A stretch of DNA of 38,791 bases, taken from positions 1 to 38,791 of the forward strand of contig CAJTZO010000024.1 of the NCBI GenBank assembly GCA_910583755.1, given 5' to 3'. Each line of letters begins with the position of its first letter. Positions within the stretch are counted from its first letter, which is position 1. The notes beneath the pieces were generated by a model, which ran no database searches, was not told where the DNA came from, and saw only the letters and a list, made by a program, of their open reading frames with translations. The DNA comes from an uncultured Clostridia bacterium. Its GTDB lineage: Bacteria; Bacillota; Clostridia; Lachnospirales; Anaerotignaceae. Positions 31,205 to 38,791 of this stretch are shown in pieces. The translations under genes were made by a program, and so were the position numbers.

Positions 31205-32584
31205 TTATTCTGGTGTAGGAGCGGTTAGTTGTTTTAGTGCGTTTTGAGCGTTAGCAACATGGTTTGATTCTGGATATTCATCTAAAATTCTTTGATAATA
31301 AAGCTGTGCTGTAGTAATATCATTCTTTTCTTGCGCAATTTGTCCTAAATAATAAAAGGTATCATCAATAAAGTCTTCAGAGGAAGCATATTTCAGACAA
31401 TTTTCTAAATTTTCTTTTGCAGCATCATAATTTTTATTTAAAAATTCACTACTTCCTTGTGTGTACAAAGCAGAAGCGGCTTCTGGTAAAATGGAGAGTT
31501 GTAATGTATTTAAGGTTGCTTTTTCTTCTTCTGTAAAGTTAGAAGAATCAATCAAAACAATTTTTGCTGCTGCTTCTATATGGTTTCCATTTTCAGATAA
31601 AGCAGCAGCTTCTTGTAACAATGCGGAGTTTTGCTGTTTTATTGCTTCTGCTTTATATTTATTATTTTCTTCTTCTAATTTTGCAGCTCTTTGCCGTAAT
31701 TCTGTCAATTCTTCAGGGGTAATGTTACCATTGGCAGTAGCAGCAGAAACTTTGGAACGCAAATCATCAATGGTTTTGTCCTTTTGTTCAGAAAGAGCAG
31801 GCATAACAAGAGAAAGTAATACAATAGCAACACTAACACCGCCAATCAAAAAAGAGATGATTTCATTTTTAATACTGTTTTGACGAATTTGACGGCGATA
31901 GGTGGGAACAGGAGGGGCAGCATCTGTCCTTTTAACGGTATCCGTATTAGTACTATTTTTTGTTCCTTTTTTTTCTTCTATATTTAATTCTCTTGCATAG
32001 CGTAAGGCTAAAGGGTTGTATTGGTCAATTTTTAACACTTTTTGTACAAAGTAAGAGGCTCTTTCTATATTATTTTCTTGTAAACAGCAAAGTGTCATTA
32101 AATTACATGCTTCTACAAAGTTTTTATTATATTCCAAAGCACGTTTTAGCTGTATTAATGCTAAATCATCGCTACCCTGTTGCAAATAGGCAATTGCTTG
32201 ATTATAAAATTGGATAGCATCATTTTTTTTCTCTAATTTTCTACCATCTTTTTGTACAGTTTCGATGTAGCGAGAGGCTGGATTATTCTTCTTTTCAATA
32301 GATGCACTGACAATCCATTGTTTGAGCGCATCTGCAATTTGTCCTTTTTCATAATGAACAAGTCCTAATAAATTGCGTGCAATATAATTATTTTTATCAA
32401 AAAGAACGCTTTGCTCAAGTGCTTTGATTGCACCTGTTAAATCACGTACTTTTGCTAAGTCTAAACCTTTGTTGTATAAACGAATGGAAGTATTTCTTGT
32501 TTTTCTAAAAATAAAGGCATCTACGCCACAATTTGGACAGACTACCCCTTGACGGATAAAATAACCACAGTTTGGACACTTCAT
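31205..32584 (-). CDS. zinc-ribbon and TPR membrane protein
   Basis: A 459-residue protein. Residues 3-20 form a zinc ribbon (CPNC...CPNC). Residues ~30-205 hold about four TPR units (AIKALEQSVLFDKNNYIARNLLGLVHYEKGQ; LALIQLKRALEYNKNFVEACNLM). One membrane helix lies at ~242-264 (ISFLIGGVSVAIVLLSLVMP), then a coiled coil (~268-315) and outer TPR-like repeats (YTQGSSEFLNKNYDAAKENLENCLKY; TAQLYYQRILDEYPESNHVANA), the last resembling YbgF/tol-pal type TPRs. TPR arrays on both sides of the membrane suggest a scaffold that joins cytoplasmic and envelope proteins. GGAG precedes ATG 32584, 12 bases after the 59-aa gene. Confidence 0.85.
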   Translation of the reverse strand: MKCPNCGYFIRQGVVCPNCGVDAFIFRKTRNTSIRLYNKGLDLAKVRDLTGAIKALEQSVLFDKNNYIARNLLGLVHYEKGQIADALKQWIVSASIEKKNNPASRYIETVQKDGRKLEKKNDAIQFYNQAIAYLQQGSDDLALIQLKRALEYNKNFVEACNLMTLCCLQENNIERASYFVQKVLKIDQYNPLALRYARELNIEEKKGTKNSTNTDTVKRTDAAPPVPTYRRQIRQNSIKNEIISFLIGGVSVAIVLLSLVMPALSEQKDKTIDDLRSKVSAATANGNITPEELTELRQRAAKLEEENNKYKAEAIKQQNSALLQEAAALSENGNHIEAAAKIVLIDSSNFTEEEKATLNTLQLSILPEAASALYTQGSSEFLNKNYDAAKENLENCLKYASSEDFIDDTFYYLGQIAQEKNDITTAQLYYQRILDEYPESNHVANAQNALKQLTAPTPE

Positions 32585-32596
32585 TGCACACTCTCC

Positions 32597-32776
32597 TTAC
32601 CGATTTTGTGTTGGTTGATTAGGTACGGTTGGCTGACTTTGGTAATTTTGCTTTTTTGAGAGATGCTGTAAAATGTCAAGAATATCCTGTACTTCACTTG
32701 TGTGAATAGAGTCTTCTATTTTTTCTAATTCTAATATAGGTTGATATTTTGAAAGTTCTTGTTTAAAATCTATCAT
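32597..32776 (-). CDS. small hypothetical protein, 59 aa
   Basis: I do not recognise this protein. ATG 32776 overlaps the folC stop (ATGA) and has GGAGG seven bases ahead, inside folC; an in-frame ATG at 32794 is too close to that site. The sequence is acidic and helical (FKQELSKYQPILELEKIEDSI, VQDILDILQHLSKKQ) with a Q/P/N tail. It is translationally coupled to folC and followed by the TPR gene, so the three genes form an operon. It could be a partner of the TPR protein. Confidence 0.75.
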   Translation of the reverse strand: MIDFKQELSKYQPILELEKIEDSIHTSEVQDILDILQHLSKKQNYQSQPTVPNQPTQNR

Positions 32777-34077
32777 GATAAAACCTCCAGACAAGAGATA
32801 TAATTTTTAATTTCACCAATCATGTAAAGAGAGCCACAGCAAATAATAACATCTTTTTTTGCTGTTACAGATAATGCTGTTTGATATGCCTCTGTTACCT
32901 GTGCATTTTTAAATATTTTTTTATGAGATATTTCTTTTTCTAAGTCATTGATATTTAATTTTCGATTACTTTGGGGTTCTGTTAATACTACTATATTTAC
33001 AAGGGGAAGAATTTTTTGAATCATTTTTTGATGTTCTTTATCATTTAATATCCCAAGAAGTAAAGTTATTTTTTGATGTTTAAAATATTTTTTAATAGAT
33101 TGACAAAGCATACAAATACCATCTGTATTGTGTGCTCCATCTAATAGAACAATAGGATGATGGTGTACAAGTTCCATTCTTCCTTGCCAATGTGATTTTT
33201 GAATGCCAGTTAAGATTTGTTTTTCTGTTAAATCTAATCCATTTTGCTTTAATACATGACAAGCAAGTAGTACAGTGATACTATTTTGTATTTGATAGTC
33301 ACCAAGTAAGTTCAAATGTATCGTATGTTTAAAATATTTTGTAGAAACAGAAAACAGAGTTTTTTCTAAATTTTGAAGATGTATGTTTATGTTAACGTCA
33401 CTTTGCAAGTCATAAACAGAAGCTTTCTTATGATTACAAATCTCTACGATTCTATTATATACTAAATTCTTCTGTGGATACAATACCACAGGAATATTTT
33501 CTTTGATAATTCCTGCTTTTTCTATAGCAATTTGTTCTAAATCATTTCCTAAAAATTCCATGTGGTCCATACCAATCGACATAATCAAACAAAGTAAAGG
33601 TGTTTCTATAACATTGGTTGCATCGCATAAACCACCTAGCCCTACTTCTAAAATTAAAATATCAACTGCTTCTGTTGCAAAATAATGAAAACACATTGCA
33701 GTCAAAAATTCAAATAAGGTAGGAGCTTCCAGTCCTTCTTCTATCATTTGAGTATAATATTGTTTTACAAAACAAACTTCTTGTGCAAATCTTTCCTCAG
33801 AAATGCAAACGCCATCAATTTGATAACGTTCTTTATAACTTATCAGATGGGGGGAGGTATATAAACCAGTACAATAACCATTTTCTGTTAATATACTTTG
33901 CAGCATAGCACAAGCAGACCCTTTTCCATTGGTACCAGCAACATGAATACATTTTACTTTTTTTTGTGGATTTCCCATCCTTTTTAAAAGTTCTTGTATT
34001 CTGGATAATCCCAATGTTGTTGTAGAACGAAAGACAGAGATTTGATGAATATAGGTTAAGGCTTGCTGATAGTCCAT
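32773..34077 (-). CDS. folC: bifunctional folylpolyglutamate/dihydrofolate synthase
   Basis: FolC adds glutamate to dihydropteroate and folates, retaining them in the cell. The protein has 434 residues, the usual length. The Mur-ligase-like ATP site is HVAGTNGKGSACAML (46-59); TSPHLISYKERYQIDG, then ILEVGLGGLCDATNVI, SIGMDHMEFLGNDLEQIAIEKAGII and LDGAHNTDG follow in the normal order. GGGGG precedes ATG 34077. It leads an operon with the 59-aa and TPR genes. Murein ligases share the fold but differ in these motifs. Confidence 0.95.
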   Translation of the reverse strand: MDYQQALTYIHQISVFRSTTTLGLSRIQELLKRMGNPQKKVKCIHVAGTNGKGSACAMLQSILTENGYCTGLYTSPHLISYKERYQIDGVCISEERFAQEVCFVKQYYTQMIEEGLEAPTLFEFLTAMCFHYFATEAVDILILEVGLGGLCDATNVIETPLLCLIMSIGMDHMEFLGNDLEQIAIEKAGIIKENIPVVLYPQKNLVYNRIVEICNHKKASVYDLQSDVNINIHLQNLEKTLFSVSTKYFKHTIHLNLLGDYQIQNSITVLLACHVLKQNGLDLTEKQILTGIQKSHWQGRMELVHHHPIVLLDGAHNTDGICMLCQSIKKYFKHQKITLLLGILNDKEHQKMIQKILPLVNIVVLTEPQSNRKLNINDLEKEISHKKIFKNAQVTEAYQTALSVTAKKDVIICCGSLYMIGEIKNYISCLEVLS

Positions 34078-34178
34078 GATGGTCCCCCTTAAAAATTCTT
34101 TTTATGGAAAAACTAACATTTTTCCTTGTAAAATCGTTAATTTTTTAAGGAAATGTAGTTTATTTATACTTTCTGTCG

Positions 34179-34233
34179 CTTAAAGTTCTTCTGCTAATAA
34201 AGAACTTTAAGAGTGGGAGCATTGCTCCCACTC
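34179..34233. repeat. two abutting perfect hairpins
   Basis: A 12-bp stem (34179-34190 / 34200-34211) is followed without a gap by a 10-bp stem (34211-34220 / 34224-34233). No T-tract follows. The layout equals that of 9955-10010. Confidence 0.6.
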
Positions 34234-34390
34234 AAACATCCTTGTTAACAAAAAAGGTATGTTATCACCATATTAACATGAGTATCTAAAACATTATTAT
34301 AGCAGTAATTGTAAAAAGTGCAATAACCTTGTAAAAGATATAAGATTTTTTTAAGAAATCAATAAAAATTATCATTATAATTAATTTTTA

Positions 34391-34420
34391 TTGTCATTTT
34401 GGTACGAACTATTGTATAAT
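34391..34420 (+). promoter_or_regulatory. sigma-A-type promoter of mltG
   Basis: TTGTCA (34391-34396), 18 bp, TATAAT (34415-34420), with transcription expected from about 34427, 33 bases before the mltG start. Confidence 0.65.
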
Positions 34421-34459
34421 AAATTAGTTTTGTAAGTATAGTAATGTGGAGGTGTCAGT

Positions 34460-35776
34460 GTGGAGGACAGAGAGGGAAATAATCAATTTGGAAATGATGA
34501 GAAAGAACGTTATTTACGTGAAATATTTTCAGAGCAACAAAATACCACTCCTCGTACAGAAAGAAGACAAAAGAGTCAAGCGAGACAAGGACAACAGGGA
34601 CAAAGGAAACAACAGAAACAACAAACAAAGCAACAAATGCAGCAAAAAAGAATGCCAGAAAAGCAACATCAGCAGGAAGGTAGAAGAAATGCAGAAATCA
34701 GAAGAAAAAAGCAAAAAAAGAAAAAGAGAAGAAAAAAACTATTTTCTACTTTTTTACTGATATTTGTTTGTTTTGGGCTTTGTATTGGCGCATTTCAATT
34801 TTTTAGAAGTTTAATGATGCCCTCTAATCCTGGTGTGGGGCTGGATACAGGGGAAGATGTTTCTGTTACCATACCAGAAGGTGCAACAACATCGAATATT
34901 GCAGAAATACTAAAAGAAAAAAATTTAATTAAAAGTTCCTTCCGTTTTAAGTTGGAAAGTAAATTAAATGACTATGATGGTACCTTTAAAAAGGGAATTT
35001 ATACTTTAAACACAAGTATGACACATCAGCAAATTATGGAATTACTGCAAAAGGGTGGAGAAGCAGAAGAAAACTATCAATTTTTGATACCAGAAGGATT
35101 TACAGTTGAAAAAATTGCGCAAAAATTGCAAGAGTCGGAGATTATGTCAGCAGAAGAATTTATAAATGAAGTCAATACAGGAGAATTTGACTATGAATTT
35201 TTAAAAGATTTGCCAACTTCTTCAGACAGAAAATATAAACTAGAAGGTTATTTATTCCCAGCAACCTATACGCTTTATGATGGTGTAACAGCCCATGAGC
35301 TGATTGATAAAATGTTACAACGTTTTGAAATTGAGTATAACAATAGTATAAAAGATGCCTTAACTTCTGATTTTACTTTAGATGAAATTGTAACAATGGC
35401 ATCTATTATAGAAGCAGAAATTCAGGTTCCAGAAGAAAGAGCAAGAGCAGCAGGTGTTATTCGAAATCGTTTAAAACAAAATATGAAATTGCAAATGGAT
35501 GCAACCGTATTATATGCACAAAATAGTACCAAAGAACGTGTTATGGAATCTGATTTAGAATATGATTCTCCATATAACACTTATCAAGTGGATGGGTTGC
35601 CTGTGGGACCTATTTCAAATCCCGGTGCGGCGGCGTTAGAGGCGGCAATTCATCCAGAGGATAATAATTATATTTATTATGTTGTGGAGGCTTATGGAAA
35701 AAGCAACCATATATTTACAGAGACATATGAGGAATTTTTACAGGCAAAAGAAAATTATTTCGCAAGTAGGGAATGA
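34460..35776 (+). CDS. mltG: endolytic murein transglycosylase MltG (YceG family)
   Basis: MltG cuts growing glycan strands next to the cell-wall synthases. The 438-residue protein has a ~93-residue cytoplasmic tail very rich in Q, K and R (residues 33-93), one membrane helix (~94-116), a LysM-like domain (VTIPEGATTSNIAEILKEKNLI), a YceG domain with LEGYLFPATY, and the catalytic glutamate E318 in VTMASIIEAEI; LQMDATVLYA and GLPVGPISNPGAAALEAAIHP follow. The GTG start at 34460 is fixed by GGAGGT. The long basic tail is unusual next to the short tail of E. coli MltG. trmR starts four bases after its stop. Confidence 0.93.
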   Translation: MEDREGNNQFGNDEKERYLREIFSEQQNTTPRTERRQKSQARQGQQGQRKQQKQQTKQQMQQKRMPEKQHQQEGRRNAEIRRKKQKKKKRRKKLFSTFLLIFVCFGLCIGAFQFFRSLMMPSNPGVGLDTGEDVSVTIPEGATTSNIAEILKEKNLIKSSFRFKLESKLNDYDGTFKKGIYTLNTSMTHQQIMELLQKGGEAEENYQFLIPEGFTVEKIAQKLQESEIMSAEEFINEVNTGEFDYEFLKDLPTSSDRKYKLEGYLFPATYTLYDGVTAHELIDKMLQRFEIEYNNSIKDALTSDFTLDEIVTMASIIEAEIQVPEERARAAGVIRNRLKQNMKLQMDATVLYAQNSTKERVMESDLEYDSPYNTYQVDGLPVGPISNPGAAALEAAIHPEDNNYIYYVVEAYGKSNHIFTETYEEFLQAKENYFASRE

Positions 35777-35780
35777 TAGT

Positions 35781-36440
35781 ATGAATTATGTAACAGATGA
35801 TGAAATGAATTTATATTTAAGAACAGTACAGCCTATGTATGATGGAGTTTTAGGAGAAATACAAAAAGAATCCATTGCCGCAGAAGTGCCAATTATACCA
35901 CATGAAACAGCGAGGCTATTAAGTGTATTACTTTCTATCAAAAAGCCAAAAAAAATATTGGAAATTGGAACAGCTGTTGCCTTTTCAGCAGGACTAATGA
36001 GCCAATATTTACAGAAGGGGGGCAGCATTACAACCATAGACCGCTTTGAGGTAATGCTAAAAGATGCAAGAGAAAATATCAAAAGAATGCATTTGGAGGA
36101 TACGATTACCATATTAGAAGGAGATGCGGCGGATATTTTGCCAACCTTGCAGGAAAAATACGATGTTATTTTTTTAGATGCAGCAAAAGGACAATATGGC
36201 AATTTTTTGCCGCACTGTGTCCGTCTTTTGCCAGTAGGTGGTATTTTAATTGTAGATGATGTTCTACAAGGGGGAAGTATTGCAAAAACACGTTTTGACG
36301 TACCTAGAAGGCAAAGAACAATTCATAAAAGAATGAGAAATTTTTTATGGGAAATTTCCCATCATAAGGCATTGGAATCTTGTATTTTACCAGTGGGAGA
36401 TGGTGTTGCTGTTTGTTATAAAAAAGAAGAAAAATATTAA
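35781..36440 (+). CDS. trmR: tRNA 5-hydroxyuridine methyltransferase TrmR (YrrM)
   Basis: A 219-residue class I SAM-dependent O-methyltransferase. The SAM site is ILEIGTAVAFSAGLMS (59-74), with TIDRFEVML and the metal/acid motif VIFLDAAKGQY, then LLPVGGILIVDDVL. In B. subtilis TrmR (YrrM) methylates 5-hydroxyuridine at tRNA position 34 to 5-methoxyuridine, and the order mltG (yrrL)-trmR (yrrM)-peptidase U32 (yrrN/yrrO) is the same as here, which supports the name over a generic O-methyltransferase. ATG 35781 follows AGGG at the end of mltG, so it is in the mltG operon. Confidence 0.88.
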   Translation: MNYVTDDEMNLYLRTVQPMYDGVLGEIQKESIAAEVPIIPHETARLLSVLLSIKKPKKILEIGTAVAFSAGLMSQYLQKGGSITTIDRFEVMLKDARENIKRMHLEDTITILEGDAADILPTLQEKYDVIFLDAAKGQYGNFLPHCVRLLPVGGILIVDDVLQGGSIAKTRFDVPRRQRTIHKRMRNFLWEISHHKALESCILPVGDGVAVCYKKEEKY

Positions 36441-36467
36441 GAGTGTTGTTTACATTCCATTATGGTC

Positions 36468-36498
36468 GGTGCAGAATGTCCACTGGATATTCTGCACC
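36468..36498 (+). repeat. intercistronic hairpin
   Basis: GGTGCAGAATGTCC and GGATATTCTGCACC form a 14-bp stem with one mismatch and an ACT loop. No T-tract, so it is more likely a processing or partial-termination site between trmR and the U32 gene. Confidence 0.6.
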
Positions 36499-36560
36499 TC
36501 TCAAATGCTCACTTCTTTTTTTGATAAGAAAGAAAAATGGTTTTAGAAAGGAGAAACAAT

Positions 36561-37790
36561 ATGCAAAAGCCAGAATTGTTAGCACCAGCAGGTGATTTAG
36601 AAAAATTAAAAATAGCAGTTCTCTATGGTGCAGATGCGGTATATATCGGTGGGGAAGCTTATAGTTTACGAGCAAAAGCAAAAAATTTTGATAAAGAAAA
36701 AATGCAGGAGGGAATCCATTTTGCACATCAACATGGAGTAAAGGTCTATGTGACAGCAAATATTTATGCCCATAATGCTGATTTTGAAGGAATGGCGGAT
36801 TATTTTAAGGAGATACAAGAAATGGGCGCTGATGCCGTTTTAATTTCTGATTTGGGGGTGTTTGCTGTTGCAAAAGAAGCTGCTCCTCAATTAGAAATTC
36901 ATGTTTCTACTCAAGCAAATAATACCAATTATAAAAGTGCACAAATGTGGTATCAGTTGGGCGCAAAAAGAGTTGTTGTTGCAAGAGAGCTTTCTTTGAA
37001 AGAAATCAAACAAATTCGTCAAATGATACCACAAGATATGGAAATAGAAGCATTTGTACATGGTGCAATGTGTATTTCTTATTCTGGTCGGTGTCTTTTA
37101 AGCAATTATTTAAGCGGTCGTGATGCAAATAAAGGCGCTTGTGCTCACCCTTGCAGATGGAAATACCATTTAGTGGAAGAAACAAGACCCGGTGAATATA
37201 TGCCTATAGAAGAAAATGAAAGAGGAACATATATTTATAATTCAAAGGATTTATGTATGTTAGAACATATTCCTGATTTAATAAAGGCTGGGGTTATTAG
37301 TTTTAAAATTGAAGGTAGAATGAAAACACCATTTTATGTAGGAACAGTTATCAAAGCATATCGTATGGCGATAGATGATTATTTTGAAAGCCCAGAAAAA
37401 TATCAAAAAAATCTTCCACTATATATGCAGGAAATTTCTAAAGCAAGCCATAGAGATTATACTACAGCATTTTATTATGGAAAACCAGACGGAAATCAGC
37501 AAGTTTATACCAATAACACTTATATTAGGGAATATGATTTTATCGGTATGGTAAAACAAGATTCTGATAAAAATAACTGTGCGATGGTAGAACAAAGAAA
37601 TAAGTTTTCTGTAGGGGAAATGATAGAAGTTATGCCAGCAAAAGGAAGTTCTTTTTCTATGAAAGTAGAACATATATGGAATGAAGAAGGGGAAGAAATT
37701 GTATCTGCACCACATCCACAACAGATGTTAAAAATACAATTTAGTAGAGCTGTAAAAGAATTTGATATGATGAGAAAATCGGTTGAATAA
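36561..37790 (+). CDS. trhP: peptidase U32 family tRNA hydroxylation protein TrhP
   Basis: U32-family proteins of this type are not proteases; TrhP hydroxylates uridine 34 of tRNA to 5-hydroxyuridine using prephenate-derived chemistry, the step before TrmR. The 409-residue protein begins PELLAPAGDLEKLKIAVLYGADAVYIGG and carries the cysteines C171, C178, C194 and C198 (AMCISYSGRCLL, GACAHPCRW) thought to hold an iron-sulfur cluster, plus FKIEGRMKTPFYV. GGAG precedes ATG 36561; an in-frame ATG at 36537 lacks a site. Bacillus has two such proteins (TrhP1/P2) after trmR; only one is seen here. Confidence 0.9.
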   Translation: MQKPELLAPAGDLEKLKIAVLYGADAVYIGGEAYSLRAKAKNFDKEKMQEGIHFAHQHGVKVYVTANIYAHNADFEGMADYFKEIQEMGADAVLISDLGVFAVAKEAAPQLEIHVSTQANNTNYKSAQMWYQLGAKRVVVARELSLKEIKQIRQMIPQDMEIEAFVHGAMCISYSGRCLLSNYLSGRDANKGACAHPCRWKYHLVEETRPGEYMPIEENERGTYIYNSKDLCMLEHIPDLIKAGVISFKIEGRMKTPFYVGTVIKAYRMAIDDYFESPEKYQKNLPLYMQEISKASHRDYTTAFYYGKPDGNQQVYTNNTYIREYDFIGMVKQDSDKNNCAMVEQRNKFSVGEMIEVMPAKGSSFSMKVEHIWNEEGEEIVSAPHPQQMLKIQFSRAVKEFDMMRKSVE

Positions 37791-37796
37791 ATGGAG

Positions 37797-37822
37797 GCAG
37801 TATTTTTATACTGCTTTTTTTT
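37797..37822 (+). terminator. rho-independent terminator after trhP
   Basis: GCAGTAT/ATACTGC (37797-37803 / 37808-37814) with a four-base loop is followed by eight T residues. Confidence 0.85.
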
Positions 37823-37851
37823 ATATCTATGTAAGGGCAAAAGCCCAAGTA

Positions 37852-38526
37852 TTATTTCATTTCTGCATATAATTTTTTCAATGCTTTTTTTTCGATACGT
37901 GAGACATAAGAACGAGAAATTCCTAACATCTTTGCAATTTCCTGTTGCGTTACTTCTTCTCCTCCATATAAACCGTATCGTAATTCTATGACAAGCTGCT
38001 CTCTATCTTTCAACACAGATTTTAAATTTTGATAAAGTTTTTTTGTTTGAATTTTTAAATCAATTTGCTCTGCAATATTATCATTTTCTGCACTAATAAT
38101 ATCCAACATAACAATTTCATTTCCATCTCGGTCTGTTCCGATAGGGTCTTGCAAAGAAATATCCTGATTATGTTTTTTTGAGGCTCTCAGTGACATCAAA
38201 ATTTCATTTTCAATACAGCGGGAAGCATAGGTTGCTAAGCGAATGCCTTTTTCGGAATGATAGGAAGAAACCGCTTTAATCAAGCCAATAGTACCAATAG
38301 AAATAAAATCTTCTTGTTCTTTTTGAAAGCCATTATATTTTTTTGCAATGTGTGCTACTAACCTTAAATTGTGTTCAATCAATATGTTTTTTGCCTCTTG
38401 CTTTTCTTCTTCTGTACCTGATTCAAATTGTAAGATATATTTTTTTTCTTCTTCTACAGATAAAGGCTTTGGAAAACTGCTTCCGGCTACAAAAGAAAGA
38501 ATAAAAAAAGGAATTAAGGTAAACAC
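37852..38526 (-). CDS. sigK: sporulation sigma factor sigma-K (pro-form)
   Basis: Sigma-K directs late mother-cell genes such as coat proteins. The 224-residue protein begins with a hydrophobic pro-sequence (MFTLIPFFILSFVAGSSFPKPLS), as in pro-sigma-K, and has intact region 2 (IEHNLRLVAHIAKKYNG, DFISIGTIGLIKAVSSY, LATYASRCIENEILMSLRA) and region 4 (EIAKMLGISRSYVSRIEKKALKKL). The GTG start at 38526 is preferred because AGGAGGT lies seven bases ahead; ATG at 38550 lacks a site. The gene is uninterrupted, without a skin-type insertion. A candidate sigma-E promoter is just upstream. It is convergent with trhP. Confidence 0.93.
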   Translation of the reverse strand: MFTLIPFFILSFVAGSSFPKPLSVEEEKKYILQFESGTEEEKQEAKNILIEHNLRLVAHIAKKYNGFQKEQEDFISIGTIGLIKAVSSYHSEKGIRLATYASRCIENEILMSLRASKKHNQDISLQDPIGTDRDGNEIVMLDIISAENDNIAEQIDLKIQTKKLYQNLKSVLKDREQLVIELRYGLYGGEEVTQQEIAKMLGISRSYVSRIEKKALKKLYAEMK

Positions 38527-38541
38527 AAGCATACCTCCTAA
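38524..38541 (-). promoter_or_regulatory. ribosome binding site that fixes the sigK GTG start
   Basis: On the minus strand AGGAGGT lies seven bases before GTG 38526. It overlaps an ATG directly after the AGGAGGT that is too close to use, and lies downstream of ATG 38550. Confidence 0.75.
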
Positions 38542-38556
38542 AGGAGTCATTGATTT

Positions 38557-38584
38557 ATTTTATGATTGAAAATGATAAAATGTG
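38557..38584 (-). promoter_or_regulatory. candidate sigma-E-dependent promoter of sigK
   Basis: On the minus strand CACATTT, 13 bp, CATAAAAT, compared with the sigma-E -10 consensus CATACAnT. The -10 match is good, the -35 weak. sigK transcription by sigma-E is established in Bacillus. Confidence 0.4.
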
Positions 38585-38791
38585 CGTGTCTTTTTTCCTT
38601 TCTTTATTAAGAAAAAAATAGAACATTTGAGGACAATGTTTCAAGGCTTTAAGAAGTCGGAATAAAAAAGAATTTGACGATAAAAACTTCATAAAATTGG
38701 TATAAAAATGGTGTATAGTAAATAGGGGATAGTTTGTAGGTTCTGTTAACTTAACATGAAAATAAAAATACAAAAAAGATTTTTAAAAATA

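Larger units (their letters stand above)
34078..34459. other. divergent intergenic region folC / mltG
   Basis: No gene is supported. It holds a pair of adjacent hairpins (34179-34233), AT-rich DNA and the mltG promoter (34391-34420). Confidence 0.5.

Noticed and set aside
34446..34760. 104-codon open frame overlapping the start of mltG
   Set aside because: It is the shifted reading of the low-complexity Q/K-rich region of mltG; mltG has the family motifs and the better-placed start.
37852..38526. skin-like element or split sigK
   Set aside because: The sigK reading frame is continuous from pro-sequence to region 4, with no recombinase gene near.
38555..38773. 72-codon minus-strand frame at the right end
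   Set aside because: No ribosome site, F/L/H-rich composition of AT-rich noncoding DNA, and it overlaps the candidate sigK promoter.

Overview
The window reads as a chromosomal segment of a low-GC, anaerobic, spore-forming Firmicute (class Clostridia; a Lachnospirales-type gut organism is my inference). The grounds are very AT-rich intergenic DNA, strong AGGAGG ribosome binding sites, and the sporulation genes spoIIGA-sigE at the left and sigK at the right. I saw no tRNA, rRNA, CRISPR array or intact mobile element.

Layout. 1-1.7 kb: a small unknown gene, then a graveyard of decayed catabolic genes (hot-dog lyase/TRAP-binding-protein chimera, dehydratase tail, frameshifted RidA) that still has a promoter and ribosome sites. 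2.0-3.7 kb: spoIIGA-sigE behind a promoter with the unusually long spacer known from the Bacillus spoIIG promoter. 3.7-5.1 kb: a GNAT acetyltransferase behind a textbook promoter, and two small unknown genes. 5.4-15.8 kb: an alpha-glucoside/alpha-galactoside module: GH31 glucosidase, MsmX-type ATPase, AraC regulator, binding protein, two permeases and GH36 alpha-galactosidase. The ATPase gene and the binding-protein gene, 1.5 kb apart on opposite strands, carry the same 35-bp promoter/dyad element. 15.8-18.3 kb: a cytoplasmic BMP/PnrA-like protein fused to a ParB-like N-terminal domain, overlapping a metallophosphoesterase gene. 18.4-20.4 kb: a BlaI/BlaR1-like pair with two operator dyads and a 51-residue gene. 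20.5-22.0 kb: PHP histidinol phosphatase and a maltose-type O-acetyltransferase. 22.2-25.1 kb: an apparent operon of AraC regulator, internally duplicated protein, 137-residue protein and secreted lipoprotein nuclease. 25.5-31.1 kb: a complete sorbitol PTS operon (dehydrogenase, PRD regulator, GutM, EIIC, EIIBC, EIIA). 31.2-34.1 kb (minus strand): folC, a 59-residue gene and a zinc-ribbon/TPR membrane protein. 34.5-37.8 kb: mltG, trmR and trhP (cell-wall lytic transglycosylase plus wobble-uridine hydroxylation/methylation). 37.9-38.5 kb: sigK, uninterrupted, starting at GTG.

How it works together: the transport proteins should import raffinose/melibiose/isomaltose-type oligosaccharides, with energy from the MsmX-type ATPase; GH36 and GH31 split them inside the cell. 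Sorbitol enters as sorbitol-6-phosphate and is oxidised to fructose-6-phosphate. The best candidates for undescribed biology are the BMP/ParB-like protein with its coupled phosphoesterase, and the duplicated-protein/137-residue-protein/nuclease operon.
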